Source: JAKZVK01 sp965261065 (GTDB lineage: Bacteria; Acidobacteriota; Terriglobia; Bryobacterales; UBA6623). Taken from it: 64,000 nucleotides of DNA. Where the stretch lies: NCBI GenBank assembly GCA_965261065.1, contig OZ253444.1:5456001-5520000 (forward strand), given 5' to 3'. Within the stretch, counting starts at the first letter, position 1. Every line of letters begins with the position of its first letter. This document shows positions 46,619-56,507 of this stretch, in pieces. The notes under the pieces were generated by a model, which ran no database searches, was not told where the DNA came from, and was given only the letters and a program-made list of their open reading frames with translations. The position numbers were made by a program, and so were the translations under genes.

Positions 46619-47317
46619 TTGGAGATCAAAGTCTTTCCTGCCGAGAAAGATGTAGCCTTGGCCGGTGCCGCCTTGGTTGCGGACGAGACGCGGCGAGCGG
46701 TAGAGGCTCGCGGCCGATTTGTGTTCGCGGTGAGCGGCGGGCGCACGCCCTGGAAGATGTTGGCGCTGCTTGCGGAGCGGGATGTCCCCTGGCAGGACGT
46801 CTACGTAGTGCAGGTGGACGAGCGGGTCGCGCCTGCCGGGCACGCTGACCGCAACCTCACCCACCTAGAAGAGAGCTTGGTCTCGAAGGCGCCGTTGCCT
46901 CCCAGCCACGTACTCGCCATGCCGGTCGAGGGTGCGGATCTGCGGGTAGGGGCGGCGGCGTACGCAGGAGAACTCGAACGAGTGGCCGGGCGACCCGCCG
47001 TGCTTGACCTGATCCACCTGGGGCTGGGGCCGGATGGCCATACCGCATCGCTCGTGCCGGGCGATGGCGTTCTCGATGTCGACGATGCGGACGTGGCTCT
47101 CTGTGGGGTCTACCAGGGCCGACGGCGGATGACCCTGACGTACCCGCTGCTGAACCGTGCCCGGCGCATCCTGTGGCTGGTCACGGGCGACTCGAAGCAG
47201 GAAATGCTGGTACGGCTGCTTAACGCGGATCCGGATATTCCGGCAGGTCGGGTCCGGGCTGACGATGCGATGGTGTTTGCTGACCGGGCAGCGGCGGCGC
47301 TTGTGGGCGAGGGATAG
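46619..47317 (+). CDS. pgl: 6-phosphogluconolactonase
   Basis: This 232-residue cytosolic enzyme hydrolyses 6-phosphogluconolactone in the oxidative pentose phosphate pathway. Seen: VFAVSGGRTPWKMLALLAE, VVQVDERVAPAGHADRNLTH, the signature LIHLGLGPDGHTASLVPG, and RRMTLTYPLLNRARRILWLVTG. It appears to start at TTG 46619 (LEIKVFPAEKD..), since no ATG or GTG fits and upstream codons fall in the palindrome repeats. No zwf or gnd is adjacent. Confidence 0.9.
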   Translation: MEIKVFPAEKDVALAGAALVADETRRAVEARGRFVFAVSGGRTPWKMLALLAERDVPWQDVYVVQVDERVAPAGHADRNLTHLEESLVSKAPLPPSHVLAMPVEGADLRVGAAAYAGELERVAGRPAVLDLIHLGLGPDGHTASLVPGDGVLDVDDADVALCGVYQGRRRMTLTYPLLNRARRILWLVTGDSKQEMLVRLLNADPDIPAGRVRADDAMVFADRAAAALVGEG

Positions 47318-47519
47318 CTTGGTGGGCTGGAAGCGCGGTCCTTCGCAACGAACCCGGCAAGGTCGGCGTTAACAGGTTGAGGCCGGTGAGCCGAGGCCTC
47401 GGCACGGTCACCGACCGGGGCAGGGTGTTCCCTAGTGGGGCCCGGTTGCGGACGACACGAGGCTCGTGCCCCGCTGCGTGGGGTGAACAAAGAGACCGAT
47501 TGGCCTGGCCAACGGACGG

Positions 47520-47744
47520 CTAGCGGTAGTCGTCGCGCAACGCGTTCATGAGGTTGCGGTGGAACGCGCAGAGCTTTCCATCGGGGGCGGGCTGGCCACA
47601 CCTGTGGCAAACACCCATCGACCGGATCATTGCCTGTTCGTGGTTCCCGTTCTTTTCGGCCCCGCCGGACCCGCTCCGCCGCTTCTTCTTGTGAAAGGAC
47701 CTAGGCGGTCTTGCAGACCGTTTCTCTGACATGTGGTTTCGCAT
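47520..47744 (-). CDS. Small basic protein with a zinc-ribbon-like C-terminus
   Basis: A 74-residue frame (MRNHMSEKRSARPPRSFHKK..). The N-terminal half is lysine/arginine-rich; the C-terminal half has CHRCGQPAPDGKLCAFHRNL, a CxxC..CxxH arrangement able to bind zinc. Neither candidate ATG (47744, 47732) has a clear ribosome site. Could be a small nucleic-acid-binding protein; no family recognised. Confidence 0.4.
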   Translation of the reverse strand: MRNHMSEKRSARPPRSFHKKKRRSGSGGAEKNGNHEQAMIRSMGVCHRCGQPAPDGKLCAFHRNLMNALRDDYR

Positions 47745-48357
47745 TTTGTTGGAGTTAGAGCTAAGCCTGGGCTCAAGGCCCGATACAACACTGCCGGCTA
47801 GAACTCTGGTTCGACCCTGTGATAGGCCGGTTTCTTGATGATCAACGTAGTGATGAATTCCTGATCGAGACTAGGCGTCCTGGAGGGTATGGACGCTCCC
47901 TGATTTCGTTGATCTCTTGCAGCATACATCAGAACCTCAACGAATTCAACCCCCTAGATCGCCCGACCAGACCTTGCCGGCCGCTTCCGGGCGGTCGGCC
48001 CAAGGCTAACGGCCGGCGACACGACAGCATGTTCGGTCTCTACCGATTCAGACGGACTGACGACCCGTTTGGTTCCCCGCCGAGTCACGAAGATCGCCTA
48101 TCTTGGAGCACCGGAGGCCGTGGGGTTCGGTATCGTCTGAGCGGCCGGATCGCGCGAGGTCTCGATAGCGGCGGAGATCACACTCCTCAAAAGACTTATC
48201 GGCATTCCTTGACGGAAGTTGATGAGGCGTGGCCCCCCTCTGTGTCCGCTGCCCCCCTTTCGCCTCGGCTTGGCCAGGCAGTGGAGACCGATTCGCTATG
48301 ATGGCCGAGGGCCCGCCGGGACGCAGGCCTATCGGGAGACTTCGCGAATAGCGAGCC
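47745..48357. other. Intergenic region upstream of the CPA1 antiporter
   Basis: About 610 bp with no supportable frame. Moderately lower GC near 47815-47960 could mark regulatory sequence; no specific site identified. The 47318-47519 gap is likewise empty. Confidence 0.4.
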
Positions 48358-49929
48358 ATGGAAACACACGCCATCATCGAGTTTCTTCTGCTCCTGTTGA
48401 TTGCCGCCTCGCTGATCGCGATGGCGACGATCCGTTTCAAGGTCCCCTACACGATCGCTTTGGTGATCGGTGGCTTTCTCATTGACATCTTTCATGTACC
48501 GATCACCGCCAGGTTGGGCGATGGGGGGACGACGGACATCCTCACACCGGATGTGATCTTCATGGTCTTCCTGCCAGGCCTGCTGTTCGAGGCAGGGCTC
48601 AACATCCAGATTGGGCGCTTGCGGCGAAGCCTGGTAGCGATCTTGGTGCTGGCGGTGGCCGGCGTTCTGCTGGCGACGTTGATCATCGGATACGCCGTCC
48701 ACTGGACCGCCGGGCTGCCGCTGTTGGTGGCGTTGGTGTTCGGCTCGCTGATCTCGGCCACGGACCCGATCTCGGTGCTGGCGCTGTTCAAAGAGATGGG
48801 TGTGTCGAAGCGTCTGGCCGTGCTGGTCGAGGGAGAGAGCCTGTTTAACGATGGGACGGCCGTGGTGCTGTTTCAGATCCTGCTGGCCGCGCTCGCGACG
48901 GGGACGCTCGATCCGGTGGCGGGTGTGGGCGAGTTCCTCAGAGTCGCCGTCGGCGGAGCCGTGCTGGGGATCGGCATGGGGTATCTGGTCAGCAAGGTGA
49001 CGGCACAGGTCGACAATCCGCAGGTGGAAATCACGCTGACGACCATTCTGGCCTACGGCTCGTTTCTCGTTGCCGAGCAGCTTCACGTGTCAGGCGTCAT
49101 CGCGACGGTCGGCGCGGGACTGATGATCGGCAACCTCGGCGCGCCGTCGGGGATGAGCTCGCGGACGCGCGTCGCGCTGTGGTCGTTCTGGGAGTACCTG
49201 GGTTTCGTGATCAATTCGCTGATCTTCCTGCTGATTGGAATCGAAGTCCACATCGCCGACCTGCTCGACTCGTGGTTCCCGATCATGATTGCCATTGTCG
49301 CGGTGCTGCTGGGACGCGTGATCGCCGTCTACACCTTGACGCCGATCGCCAACCGTTTTGTCGAGAAGGTGCCGACTGCCTGGCAGCACGTACTGGTGTG
49401 GGGCGGCATTCACGGCGGGGTCTCGATGGCTTTGGCCTTGGGGCTGGAGCCGGACTTCCCCTACCGCGCCCAGATTCTGGCGATGACGTTCGGCGTGGTG
49501 GCGTTCTCGATCGTCGTGCAGGGGTTGACGATCCAGCCGCTGATGCGCCGGCTGGGGATACGGATGGGCCACGAGGATGAGTACGATCGGGCCAAGGTTC
49601 GGCACATGGCGGTAAGTTCGGCCCTCGAAGAGCTAGAGGATCTGCACAGCCGGCACGTGATCTCGACGCCGGTCTATCAACGGCTCCGGGAGGAGTTGGA
49701 GCAGCAGATAGCGGAGGCACGGCAACGCATCGAGGCGATGCATTTGACAGACAGCGCCCGGGTGGAGCTGGAGATCAAGGTCGCGAGAGCCGAATTGATC
49801 ACGGCGGAAAAGACCGCTATTCAACGAGCCGTCACCGAGGGGTTGATCTCGCAACACACGGCCGAGGAGATGCTGGCGCGTGCCGATGATGAGTTGGATG
49901 AGGTCACCGGCGGCGTTGCCGGGCACTAG
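48358..49929 (+). CDS. CPA1 family Na+/H+ (cation/proton) antiporter
   Basis: This 523-residue inner-membrane exchanger has about 12 spans in residues 1-400. The NhaP/NHE-type core is in FGSLISATDPISVLALFKEM (conserved ATDP) and LAVLVEGESLFNDGTAVVLF (conserved ND). WGGIHGGVSMALALGL is the family's conserved later helix. The last 120 residues are a soluble helical tail (SALEELEDLHSRHVISTPVY, LEQQIAEARQRIEAMHLTDS) that probably regulates transport. The exact cation is not predictable. It converges on a CPA2-type antiporter gene. Confidence 0.92.
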   Translation: METHAIIEFLLLLLIAASLIAMATIRFKVPYTIALVIGGFLIDIFHVPITARLGDGGTTDILTPDVIFMVFLPGLLFEAGLNIQIGRLRRSLVAILVLAVAGVLLATLIIGYAVHWTAGLPLLVALVFGSLISATDPISVLALFKEMGVSKRLAVLVEGESLFNDGTAVVLFQILLAALATGTLDPVAGVGEFLRVAVGGAVLGIGMGYLVSKVTAQVDNPQVEITLTTILAYGSFLVAEQLHVSGVIATVGAGLMIGNLGAPSGMSSRTRVALWSFWEYLGFVINSLIFLLIGIEVHIADLLDSWFPIMIAIVAVLLGRVIAVYTLTPIANRFVEKVPTAWQHVLVWGGIHGGVSMALALGLEPDFPYRAQILAMTFGVVAFSIVVQGLTIQPLMRRLGIRMGHEDEYDRAKVRHMAVSSALEELEDLHSRHVISTPVYQRLREELEQQIAEARQRIEAMHLTDSARVELEIKVARAELITAEKTAIQRAVTEGLISQHTAEEMLARADDELDEVTGGVAGH

Positions 49930-50005
49930 GCCTTTGCTCAGTCACTTCATCGAAATCCCGAACATGTTTATCGATTCTGCGTGTACGCTGCCGCTCTTTC
50001 TAACT

Positions 50006-50101
50006 CTCGCGAATTATGCTGACAGGACCCATGTTCACATGTAGGGGCACGGCATGCCGTGCCCGTCTTCCAAGGTCACTGTATCTTGCGAGCCTCAATA
50101 A
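50006..50101. repeat. About 95-bp repeat around the palindrome, copy 2
   Basis: Counterpart of 40312-40398, with the palindrome at 50045-50064 and a nine-base insertion before it. It lies between the convergent CPA1 and CPA2 antiporter genes, where a bidirectional transcription end would be expected. Confidence 0.65.
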
Positions 50102-50125
50102 GCAGCAACGCCCCGATTGCCGTCG

Positions 50126-51475
50126 CTACGCCGGCCCGGAAGGGATCGCCTCTTGGCTTCGACTAAACAGCGCCTTCAGCAGCGGTGGTGTAGCCAGGGT
50201 CGTCACCATGACCATAACGACCACGGCCGAGAAGGTTTCGGGACCAAAGACGGGCTGGCCAGCCACCATCAGCGAAGACCCGATTCCCGCGAAGATCAGA
50301 CCCACCTCGCCGCGCGGGATCATGCCGACGCCGATCGCGAGACGGTTCAAGCCCTTCTCCCGCACGCCGAGCGAACAGACCTGCTTGCCGATGATCGCGG
50401 CGATGCTGAGCGTGGCGGCGAACGTCAGCACGTTGAGGTCGGCAAACGACCGCAGGTCCACCTTGAGACCCATCAGCACGAAGAACACCGGTACTAGGAT
50501 CGAGCTGATCGGCGAGACGATCTCCTCGAACTTCTCGCTGCTCATCTTGGTGTAGCCCTCGTAGTGCGCTTCGCTGAGCACCAGGCCGGCGGCGAAGGCG
50601 CCCACGATCGGCGCCAGACCCATCACCTCAGCCAACGCGGCCAGCGAGAAGCAGTAACAGATACTCAGCACGACGGCCATGCCGCCGACCCGCGCCGTCG
50701 CGCCGATGCTGAGAATCTTCCCGCCCACGTAACGTCCGGCCACGACGGCTACGACGAGGAACAGAATCGCCTTGACGACGATCCAGACCACCGGTCCCAG
50801 CGAGATGTCGGCCGCCGCGCCCGATCCGATGGACGTAATGATTCCGCTGGCCGCGGCGAGAATCACCAGGCCGAGCACGTCATCAACGACCGCCGCGCCG
50901 AGGATAATGCGGGCCTCCTTGGTATCCATCTTCCCAATGTCTTTGAGGACGCGCGCCGTGATGCCGACGCTTGTCGCCGCCAGGGTGGTTCCGACGAACA
51001 GGTGCACGTACCAGCCGGCATCCGGGAGGAAAAAGTACGACACCCCATAGCCCAATATGATCGGCGCGGTGACGCCCAGGACGGCCACAATCAACGCCGA
51101 GGTGCCGACCTCCAGCAGTTCTCCGAGGTCCGACTCCAGGCCCACCTCAAACAACAACAGAATGACGCCGATCTCGGCAGCGAAGGCCAGTCCGGGTTCG
51201 TTGCTGAGCACTTCCAGGGCCGTCATGCCGAAAAGGCTCAGGTTCCCCAACACGACGCCAAACACCAGCTCGCCCAGCACGGCCGGCTGATTCCACGTTT
51301 CGAAAAGCTCGCCACCCACCTTCGCGGCCAGGAGAATGATCACTACCTCAAACAAGAATCGAGCGACACTCACATGCCCCGAGTCGCCGCCATCGCCGTG
51401 GGAGTCGTGCCCCGTGTAGGTGAGTAGGGCGGCGGTGACGGCCATGAACGCCAAAAGAACAAGGATCTTTCGCAT
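50126..51475 (-). CDS. CPA2 family cation/proton antiporter (Kef-type)
   Basis: A 449-residue membrane protein from ATG 51475 (MRKILVLLAFMAVTAALLTY..); the upstream extension to 51547 is not needed. About 12-13 spans. CPA2 core: LLFEVGLESDLGELLEVG, GTTLAATSVGITARVL, and the ion-binding ILGAAVVDDVLGLVILA with the double Asp. GVGMIPRGEVGLIFAGIG is a conserved late helix. It lacks the RCK/TrkA-N domain of full KefB/KefC, so it is NapA/Kef-like. A His/Asp-rich loop (GHDSHGDGGDSGH) follows the first hydrophobic segment. Confidence 0.92.
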   Translation of the reverse strand: MRKILVLLAFMAVTAALLTYTGHDSHGDGGDSGHVSVARFLFEVVIILLAAKVGGELFETWNQPAVLGELVFGVVLGNLSLFGMTALEVLSNEPGLAFAAEIGVILLLFEVGLESDLGELLEVGTSALIVAVLGVTAPIILGYGVSYFFLPDAGWYVHLFVGTTLAATSVGITARVLKDIGKMDTKEARIILGAAVVDDVLGLVILAAASGIITSIGSGAAADISLGPVVWIVVKAILFLVVAVVAGRYVGGKILSIGATARVGGMAVVLSICYCFSLAALAEVMGLAPIVGAFAAGLVLSEAHYEGYTKMSSEKFEEIVSPISSILVPVFFVLMGLKVDLRSFADLNVLTFAATLSIAAIIGKQVCSLGVREKGLNRLAIGVGMIPRGEVGLIFAGIGSSLMVAGQPVFGPETFSAVVVMVMVTTLATPPLLKALFSRSQEAIPSGPA

Positions 51476-51894
51476 GGTGTTTGTGGTGTTTTGGGACAGG
51501 CTCGGGACTCGAAACCGGACGCTCCCGAATGCCGTGTCTGCGGCCACCGCTGAGGTTGTCCCTGACTTGACCCGAGGTCAGGGCGTCCGTTCGCCGCCCG
51601 GAATCTAGCGCGGAAAGAACAGAAAACCAACGATGAGCCTAAACGGTTACCTTATCATTTCGCCAAACCGGCGCTCAACGCGCATGATCGGCGGAGCGGC
51701 CTCGGATCATCACAACGGTGACTCGGGTTGCTCGCGAAAACCTCGGGGGGGGGCTTTGGGTTGGCTAGCAGCCCGGTGCAAGATCGGGAGCGATATTGCT
51801 CAAAAACGTAGGGGCACGGCATGCCATGCCCGCTTGCCCGGCCTGCCGCAACAGGTAAGGGTATCAAACGGGCTTGACAAGAAACCATTCTGGA
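51476..51894. other. Gap between the CPA2 antiporter and the kinase remnant
   Basis: About 420 bp without a gene; contains a variant palindrome GGGCACGGCATGCCATGCCC at 51812-51831. Confidence 0.45.
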
Positions 51895-52124
51895 TAGCCG
51901 TTCCCTTTGTAGTGTGCAAATGTTGTTGTGGTCGAGGGCGGCCGCCGCTTTCGCTTCTCGTAGAAACCGCTCGTGGCCTTCTTCATCCTGGAGCAGATGT
52001 GAAGCAAGGAACTTTAGGGCCACGCTACGTTCGAGCTTGGTGTCCTCGCCTTGTAGACGACGCCCATGCCGCCTTCACCCAGCTTGTCGGTGATGCGGTA
52101 GTGCGAGATGGTTTGGCCGACCAT
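51895..52124 (-). pseudogene. Remnant of a Ser/Thr protein kinase (N-lobe only)
   Basis: From ATG 52124: MVGQTISHYRITDKLGEGGMGVVYKA, the ATP-binding glycine loop of bacterial Pkn-type kinases. After a one-base frame break near 52045-52060 it continues VALKFLASHLLQDEEGHERF, then LREAKAAAALDHNNICT, the Lys and alpha-C region. The similarity ends after HNNICT and the rest of the kinase is absent; the 20-bp palindrome follows about 60 bp further on. A dead fragment. Confidence 0.8.
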
Positions 52125-52158
52125 GCCGATCCGATTCTACCTCTTCGCGGTAAGCTGT

Positions 52159-52181
52159 CGCGAACAACCGATGTCATGAAC
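52159..52181. repeat. 23-bp direct repeat, left copy
   Basis: The 23 bases from CGCGAACAACCGATGTCATG to the following AAC recur exactly at 53972-53994 in the same orientation. The 1.8 kb between them contains only the alcohol dehydrogenase gene and flanking non-coding DNA. Confidence 0.7.
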
Positions 52182-52722
52182 AGGCAGATTGTTTTCGTCC
52201 AGGGCCGCTGCCCCACGGCCGTCTGCTACCCCTCCGAGGATGTTCTGGGACGCTTCAGCGGGCGGAAACGAGTGCGTACCGGATTTCGCAATAGTAATCC
52301 TGCGGATGGGTGATATGTTGTTCGTTTTGTGAGGCTTAGTCCTGCTCGCCGCCGTCTTTGTGTGTGACCAAACTGCTTCGGCCTGATTGCCAACGCGTCG
52401 CCCCGAGGACGCGAGACCACCCCTGGGCCTCTGCCCCTCCCCACCCTGAAGACCGGTCCTTGCGGTCCCAGCGGACCTGCAAGTGGCGCAAGGCCTGGAG
52501 AGTCAGCAAGCGCCCATAGCCTCAGCGGCTGCCATTCGGACCGATTCATCGTTATCATTCGTCGCCACTTGTTCCAACCGAGGAACGGCACCTTGTAGCC
52601 TTTTGATAGCTGCGGCGGCATCTGCTCTCAAAGATGACCGCAAACGACATCCTACCCCTCCGTCCAGCACGGTTGACTCCGGCACTCGGTACGTGTGTAG
52701 TCATAGTAAGGGGACACACTTT
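52182..52722. other. Non-coding stretch upstream of the alcohol dehydrogenase gene
   Basis: About 540 bp without a supportable gene. It includes the probable control region of the dehydrogenase gene; no specific operator recognised. Confidence 0.4.
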
Positions 52723-53745
52723 ATGAAAGCCGTCGGCTACAAATCACCCGGTCCGATCGAACGGTACGACTCCCTGATCGACATCGACCTGCCCATGCCG
52801 GAGGCGACGGGCCACGACATCCTCGTCAAGGTGAAGGCTGTGTCGGTCAATCCCGTCGATACCAAGATCCGCGCCTCGGGTGCCCCTGAAGTGGGCGAAG
52901 AGTGGAAGGTCATCGGCTGGGACACCTCCGGCATCGTGTCCGCCGTCGGCCCGGACGTGGTGTGCTTCAACACGGGCGACGAGGTTTTCTATGCAGGCTC
53001 GATCCGTCGGAGCGGCACCAACGCCGAGTTCCATCTGGTCGACGAGCGGATCGTTGGCAGGAAGCCTACCGCGCTCGACTGGGCCGAGGCCGCCGCGATG
53101 CCGCTGACGACCCTGACCGCTTGGGAGATGCTGTTCGACCGTCTCGACGTGCGTCGCCCGGTCCCCGGGGCGACCAATGCAATCCTGATCATCGGCGGTG
53201 CGGGCGGCGTCGGCTCGATCGCGACGCAGCTGGCGCGGACGCAGACGAACCTGATTGTGATTGCAACGGCGTCACGCCAGGAGACGGTGGATTGGGCTCG
53301 GGACATGGGCACGCACCACGTCATCGACCATTCCAGGCCCATCGCGGCGCAAGTCGCCGCCCTCGGTATTGGAGCGCCGGCCTTCGTGTTCTCGACGACA
53401 CAGACCGACGCCCACGCCACCGAGATTGCTGAGCTGATCGCGCCACAGGGCCGGTTCGGGCTTATCGACAATCTGGAGAATGCCAACCAGTTCAAGGCCA
53501 AGTCCGTCTCGATTCACTGGGAGCTGATGTATACCCGGTCGATGTTTGCCACCGCGGACATGGACGCGCAGGGCAAATTACTGGATCAAGCCGCGAAACT
53601 GCTGGAAGAGGGCAAATTGAAAACCACGCTCACCGAACGCCTGTCACCCATCAACGCCGCGACAATGAAAAAGGCGCATGCTATGAGCGAGAGCGGCAGG
53701 ATGATTGGCAAGGTCGTGATCGAGGGGTTCGAAACCGAAGACTGA
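52723..53745 (+). CDS. Zinc-type alcohol dehydrogenase / quinone oxidoreductase family (MDR)
   Basis: A 340-residue MDR-superfamily NAD(P)H-dependent oxidoreductase. ATG 52723 follows AAGGGG. N-terminal GroES-like domain: HDILVKVKAVSVNPVDTKIR, WDTSGIVSAVGPDVVCFNTGDEV. Rossmann domain: ILIIGGAGGVGSIATQLART. The catalytic-zinc cysteine and the structural-zinc lobe of true alcohol dehydrogenases are absent, so it fits the zinc-independent quinone-reductase-like (ZADH) branch. Substrate unknown. It lies alone between 23-bp direct repeats and differs in setting from its neighbours, which may mean recent acquisition. Confidence 0.9.
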   Translation: MKAVGYKSPGPIERYDSLIDIDLPMPEATGHDILVKVKAVSVNPVDTKIRASGAPEVGEEWKVIGWDTSGIVSAVGPDVVCFNTGDEVFYAGSIRRSGTNAEFHLVDERIVGRKPTALDWAEAAAMPLTTLTAWEMLFDRLDVRRPVPGATNAILIIGGAGGVGSIATQLARTQTNLIVIATASRQETVDWARDMGTHHVIDHSRPIAAQVAALGIGAPAFVFSTTQTDAHATEIAELIAPQGRFGLIDNLENANQFKAKSVSIHWELMYTRSMFATADMDAQGKLLDQAAKLLEEGKLKTTLTERLSPINAATMKKAHAMSESGRMIGKVVIEGFETED

Positions 53746-54047
53746 TCACGACGGGGGGTCGCGCAGGGGATCAACCCGTCGGATTCGGAGTGCAATCCCG
53801 ATTTGAACGAAGCCTTCGGCAGACGCTGCGCGTAGCGCCCCGTCGGCTGCGAGCCGCCGATCAGGGTATGGTGGGTCCGCGAGAAGAGAGCTTCTCCTGC
53901 CAGCCCGCTTAGCGAGCTCGTGATAGACGCTTGCTTGCCGACGTCGGTGACAACCCTCTGGCGTTACCTGGCGCGAACAACCGATGTCATGAACTATGGC
54001 ATACTTTCGTCGCCAGAGGCTTGAGACCATACCTTCACCGCGGTCTG
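53746..54047. other. Gap downstream of the alcohol dehydrogenase gene
   Basis: About 300 bp, non-coding, containing the right copy of the 23-bp direct repeat at 53972-53994. Confidence 0.5.
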
Positions 54048-56507
54048 CTAGTGCACCGTCACGCCGTGGCGGCCCGCGTGCGAGTGCACCAGTCCGGACT
54101 GGGCCTCGGCCTCGGCCTTTTGACCCCTCTTGTTCTTGTACATGCGGCGGTCGGCCTGGGAGAGTAACTCTTCGGCGTCGGTACCGTCTTCGGGGAAGCA
54201 GGCCTGGCCGACACTCATCGAGAGGAAATCGACCTTGCAGATCTCGCGCCCGGCTCGGGCCGCCACGTGACGGAGGCGCAATATCTTTTCGATGATGACT
54301 TCCGGCTTCAGGCCGGGCATGACGACGACGAACTCGTCCCCGCCCATGCGCGCGACGTAGTCGTATTCGCGGCAGATGTCGTTCAGTCCGCGCGCCACGG
54401 CGCGGAGAATCTCGTTGCCCTCGAGATGGCCGAACTGATCGTTGACTTGCTTGAAGCCGTCGAGGTCGCAAACGAGCACCGCGATAGGCCTGTTCTCCCG
54501 CTTGGAGCGGGCCAGTTCGCTGTCAAGATGCAGGAACAACGACCGGGCGTTCGGCAGCCCGGTGAGGTAGTCGGTCGTGGCCGAGCTTTCGGCCTGGCGG
54601 TACTTGAGCGCGTTCTCGACGGCGAGGGCGATCTTGTAGCTCACCGCCAGCAAGACACGCAGGTGGTCGCGCGTAAACGCGTCCGGATCTTTGTGATAGA
54701 GGGCCAGCACCCCCACGACGCCATCGGATCCCTCGAGCGGTACGGCCAAGGCCGAGCTCAGACCCCGGGGCCCCTCGCGGGTGTAGCCGGGCTCGACGGT
54801 TGGGTTGCCGTTGAGAATCCACTTGCCGTTCGCGGCCACCCAGCCGGAGAGGCCTTCTCCCAGCGGGATCTGGAGCGACGAGAAGGTACGAAACTCGTCA
54901 CCGCTCACGTAAGCGGGCTGCAGCACGTCGCCCCGGATCGTGTAGATGGCGGCGGTGTCGTGGGGCACCATCCGCTTGAGGCGGACGGCCAGAACCGACA
55001 AGGTCTCATCGAGGCTGAGAGAGTTCCCAAGGTCCTGTGTTAACTCGAACAGCAGCTGGACCTCTTGCCGGGCGGCGGCAATCGACGAAAGAAAGTCAAG
55101 GGGCATGTCGCCCGGTTGGGGCTCGGCGGCTTCGTGTTCCTGGAAGCCGACCGCCGGGGCTTCGCCGCGTTCCACTTTGACGTCCACCGAAAGGGGCGCC
55201 TTCGTCATCCCTTCCGCGCGGAGCCGTTCGTCGAGTTCCACGTAACGAAGCTGCAGTACCTCGACGACCTTGGGGTCGTAGCTCTTGCCGGATTCCGACA
55301 CGACCACCTGCATGGCCTGCTCCAGAGGCAGCGCGCGGCGATATTGGCGGTCGGATGCGACCGCGTCGAGGCAGTCGACGGCGGAGAGAATGCGCGCGCC
55401 GATGGGGATCTCCTCGCCCTTCAGGCCGTCGGGGTAGCCCGAGCCGTCCCACTTCTCGTGGTGGGAGCGGACGATCGGCACGACCGGATACGGAAACTTG
55501 ACGCGCTCGAGAATCTCCGCGCCGACGACGGGATGGATCTTCATCTTGTCGAACTCTTCGGGGGAGAGCTTGCCGGGTTTCGAGATGATGTGCTCGGGGA
55601 CCGCTAGTTTTCCGATATCGTGAAGCACGGCCGCGGCCCGTAGAGAGTCGAGTTGCTGATCTTCGAGGCCCAGCCCTTTCCCGACTTCCACCGCAAACAC
55701 TCGCACACGGCGTAGGTGGTCGTGGGTGGTTTGGTCCTTGGCTTCGATAGCGAGCGCCAGGGCTTCGATGGTGCGCAAATGCAGGTCCGCCATCTCGGTG
55801 GCGTGGTTCTTCTCGTCCTCGAGGCGCTCCAGGTATTGGTGGTAGGAACGGTAGATCAGGTAGACGACCGGCAGTACCAGCAGAGCGATCTCCATCCCCA
55901 CGTAGTTGATCGCGACGCTGACGGCGCCGGCGACGGCCGCTCCGACCAGATAGTAGGGGAACGACCAGAAGTAGCACTCCCGCCAGATCTTCGTGACTTG
56001 CTTCCCCTCGGTGAGTGAGATGGCCGCGGCGACCGGCACCGTGTTGGTCACGAAGTAGGCCGACGCCGCCAGCAGTAGTGGGCCGGCCAGGCTCGGTTCC
56101 CCCTGCAGGCCCGCGAGCCATTGATAGGCCTCGTACGAAATCTTGGTGGCGACCGCCATGTTCGCGATGTTGAACGCCACCTGAACGGCGCTGGGTCGTT
56201 TTTGCGCCCTCCATACACACTGCACCGCCGCACCGGTACACCCGGTGACCAGCGTCTCGGCCAGGCTCAACTCGACGATGCCGATCAAGAGGAACAGAAA
56301 ACTGACCGACATCGTGCCGGTGATGCCCGGCAGTCGAACCTTCAACGTCGAAGAAAGAGTTGCGATCAGGAAGAAGGCGAGAAAGCGTGCCACGTCCGCG
56401 CAAGCCCAATGCACGAAGCCGTGCATCAACACGAGCAAGCCGGCCGCATTGATGAGACATATTGAATCCCGCAAATTATTATGACACTTTTTGATAGTTT
56501 GGAGCAT
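54048..56507 (-). CDS. Membrane HD-GYP / GAF / GGDEF c-di-GMP signalling protein, N-terminus supplied by IS630
   Basis: This 819-residue protein predicts both c-di-GMP breakdown and synthesis. Residues about 20-225 hold six to seven membrane spans. HD-GYP domain: HDIGK at 296-300, HHEKWDGSGYP at 349-359, both intact. GAF domain about 470-620. GGDEF domain: GGDEF at 712-716, with an RxxD I-site (REYD) exactly five residues before it, so product inhibition is expected. The first 15 residues (MLQTIKKCHNNLRDS) come from the adjacent IS630 end. Removing the element gives MPTKAKLYLCLINAAG from an ATG at 57580-57582, in frame. The gene may therefore still be translated. Confidence 0.9.
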   Translation of the reverse strand: MLQTIKKCHNNLRDSICLINAAGLLVLMHGFVHWACADVARFLAFFLIATLSSTLKVRLPGITGTMSVSFLFLLIGIVELSLAETLVTGCTGAAVQCVWRAQKRPSAVQVAFNIANMAVATKISYEAYQWLAGLQGEPSLAGPLLLAASAYFVTNTVPVAAAISLTEGKQVTKIWRECYFWSFPYYLVGAAVAGAVSVAINYVGMEIALLVLPVVYLIYRSYHQYLERLEDEKNHATEMADLHLRTIEALALAIEAKDQTTHDHLRRVRVFAVEVGKGLGLEDQQLDSLRAAAVLHDIGKLAVPEHIISKPGKLSPEEFDKMKIHPVVGAEILERVKFPYPVVPIVRSHHEKWDGSGYPDGLKGEEIPIGARILSAVDCLDAVASDRQYRRALPLEQAMQVVVSESGKSYDPKVVEVLQLRYVELDERLRAEGMTKAPLSVDVKVERGEAPAVGFQEHEAAEPQPGDMPLDFLSSIAAARQEVQLLFELTQDLGNSLSLDETLSVLAVRLKRMVPHDTAAIYTIRGDVLQPAYVSGDEFRTFSSLQIPLGEGLSGWVAANGKWILNGNPTVEPGYTREGPRGLSSALAVPLEGSDGVVGVLALYHKDPDAFTRDHLRVLLAVSYKIALAVENALKYRQAESSATTDYLTGLPNARSLFLHLDSELARSKRENRPIAVLVCDLDGFKQVNDQFGHLEGNEILRAVARGLNDICREYDYVARMGGDEFVVVMPGLKPEVIIEKILRLRHVAARAGREICKVDFLSMSVGQACFPEDGTDAEELLSQADRRMYKNKRGQKAEAEAQSGLVHSHAGRHGVTVH

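Noticed and set aside
48196..49086. 296-codon minus-strand frame
   Set aside because: Histidine/glutamine/arginine-rich antisense of the CPA1 antiporter gene.
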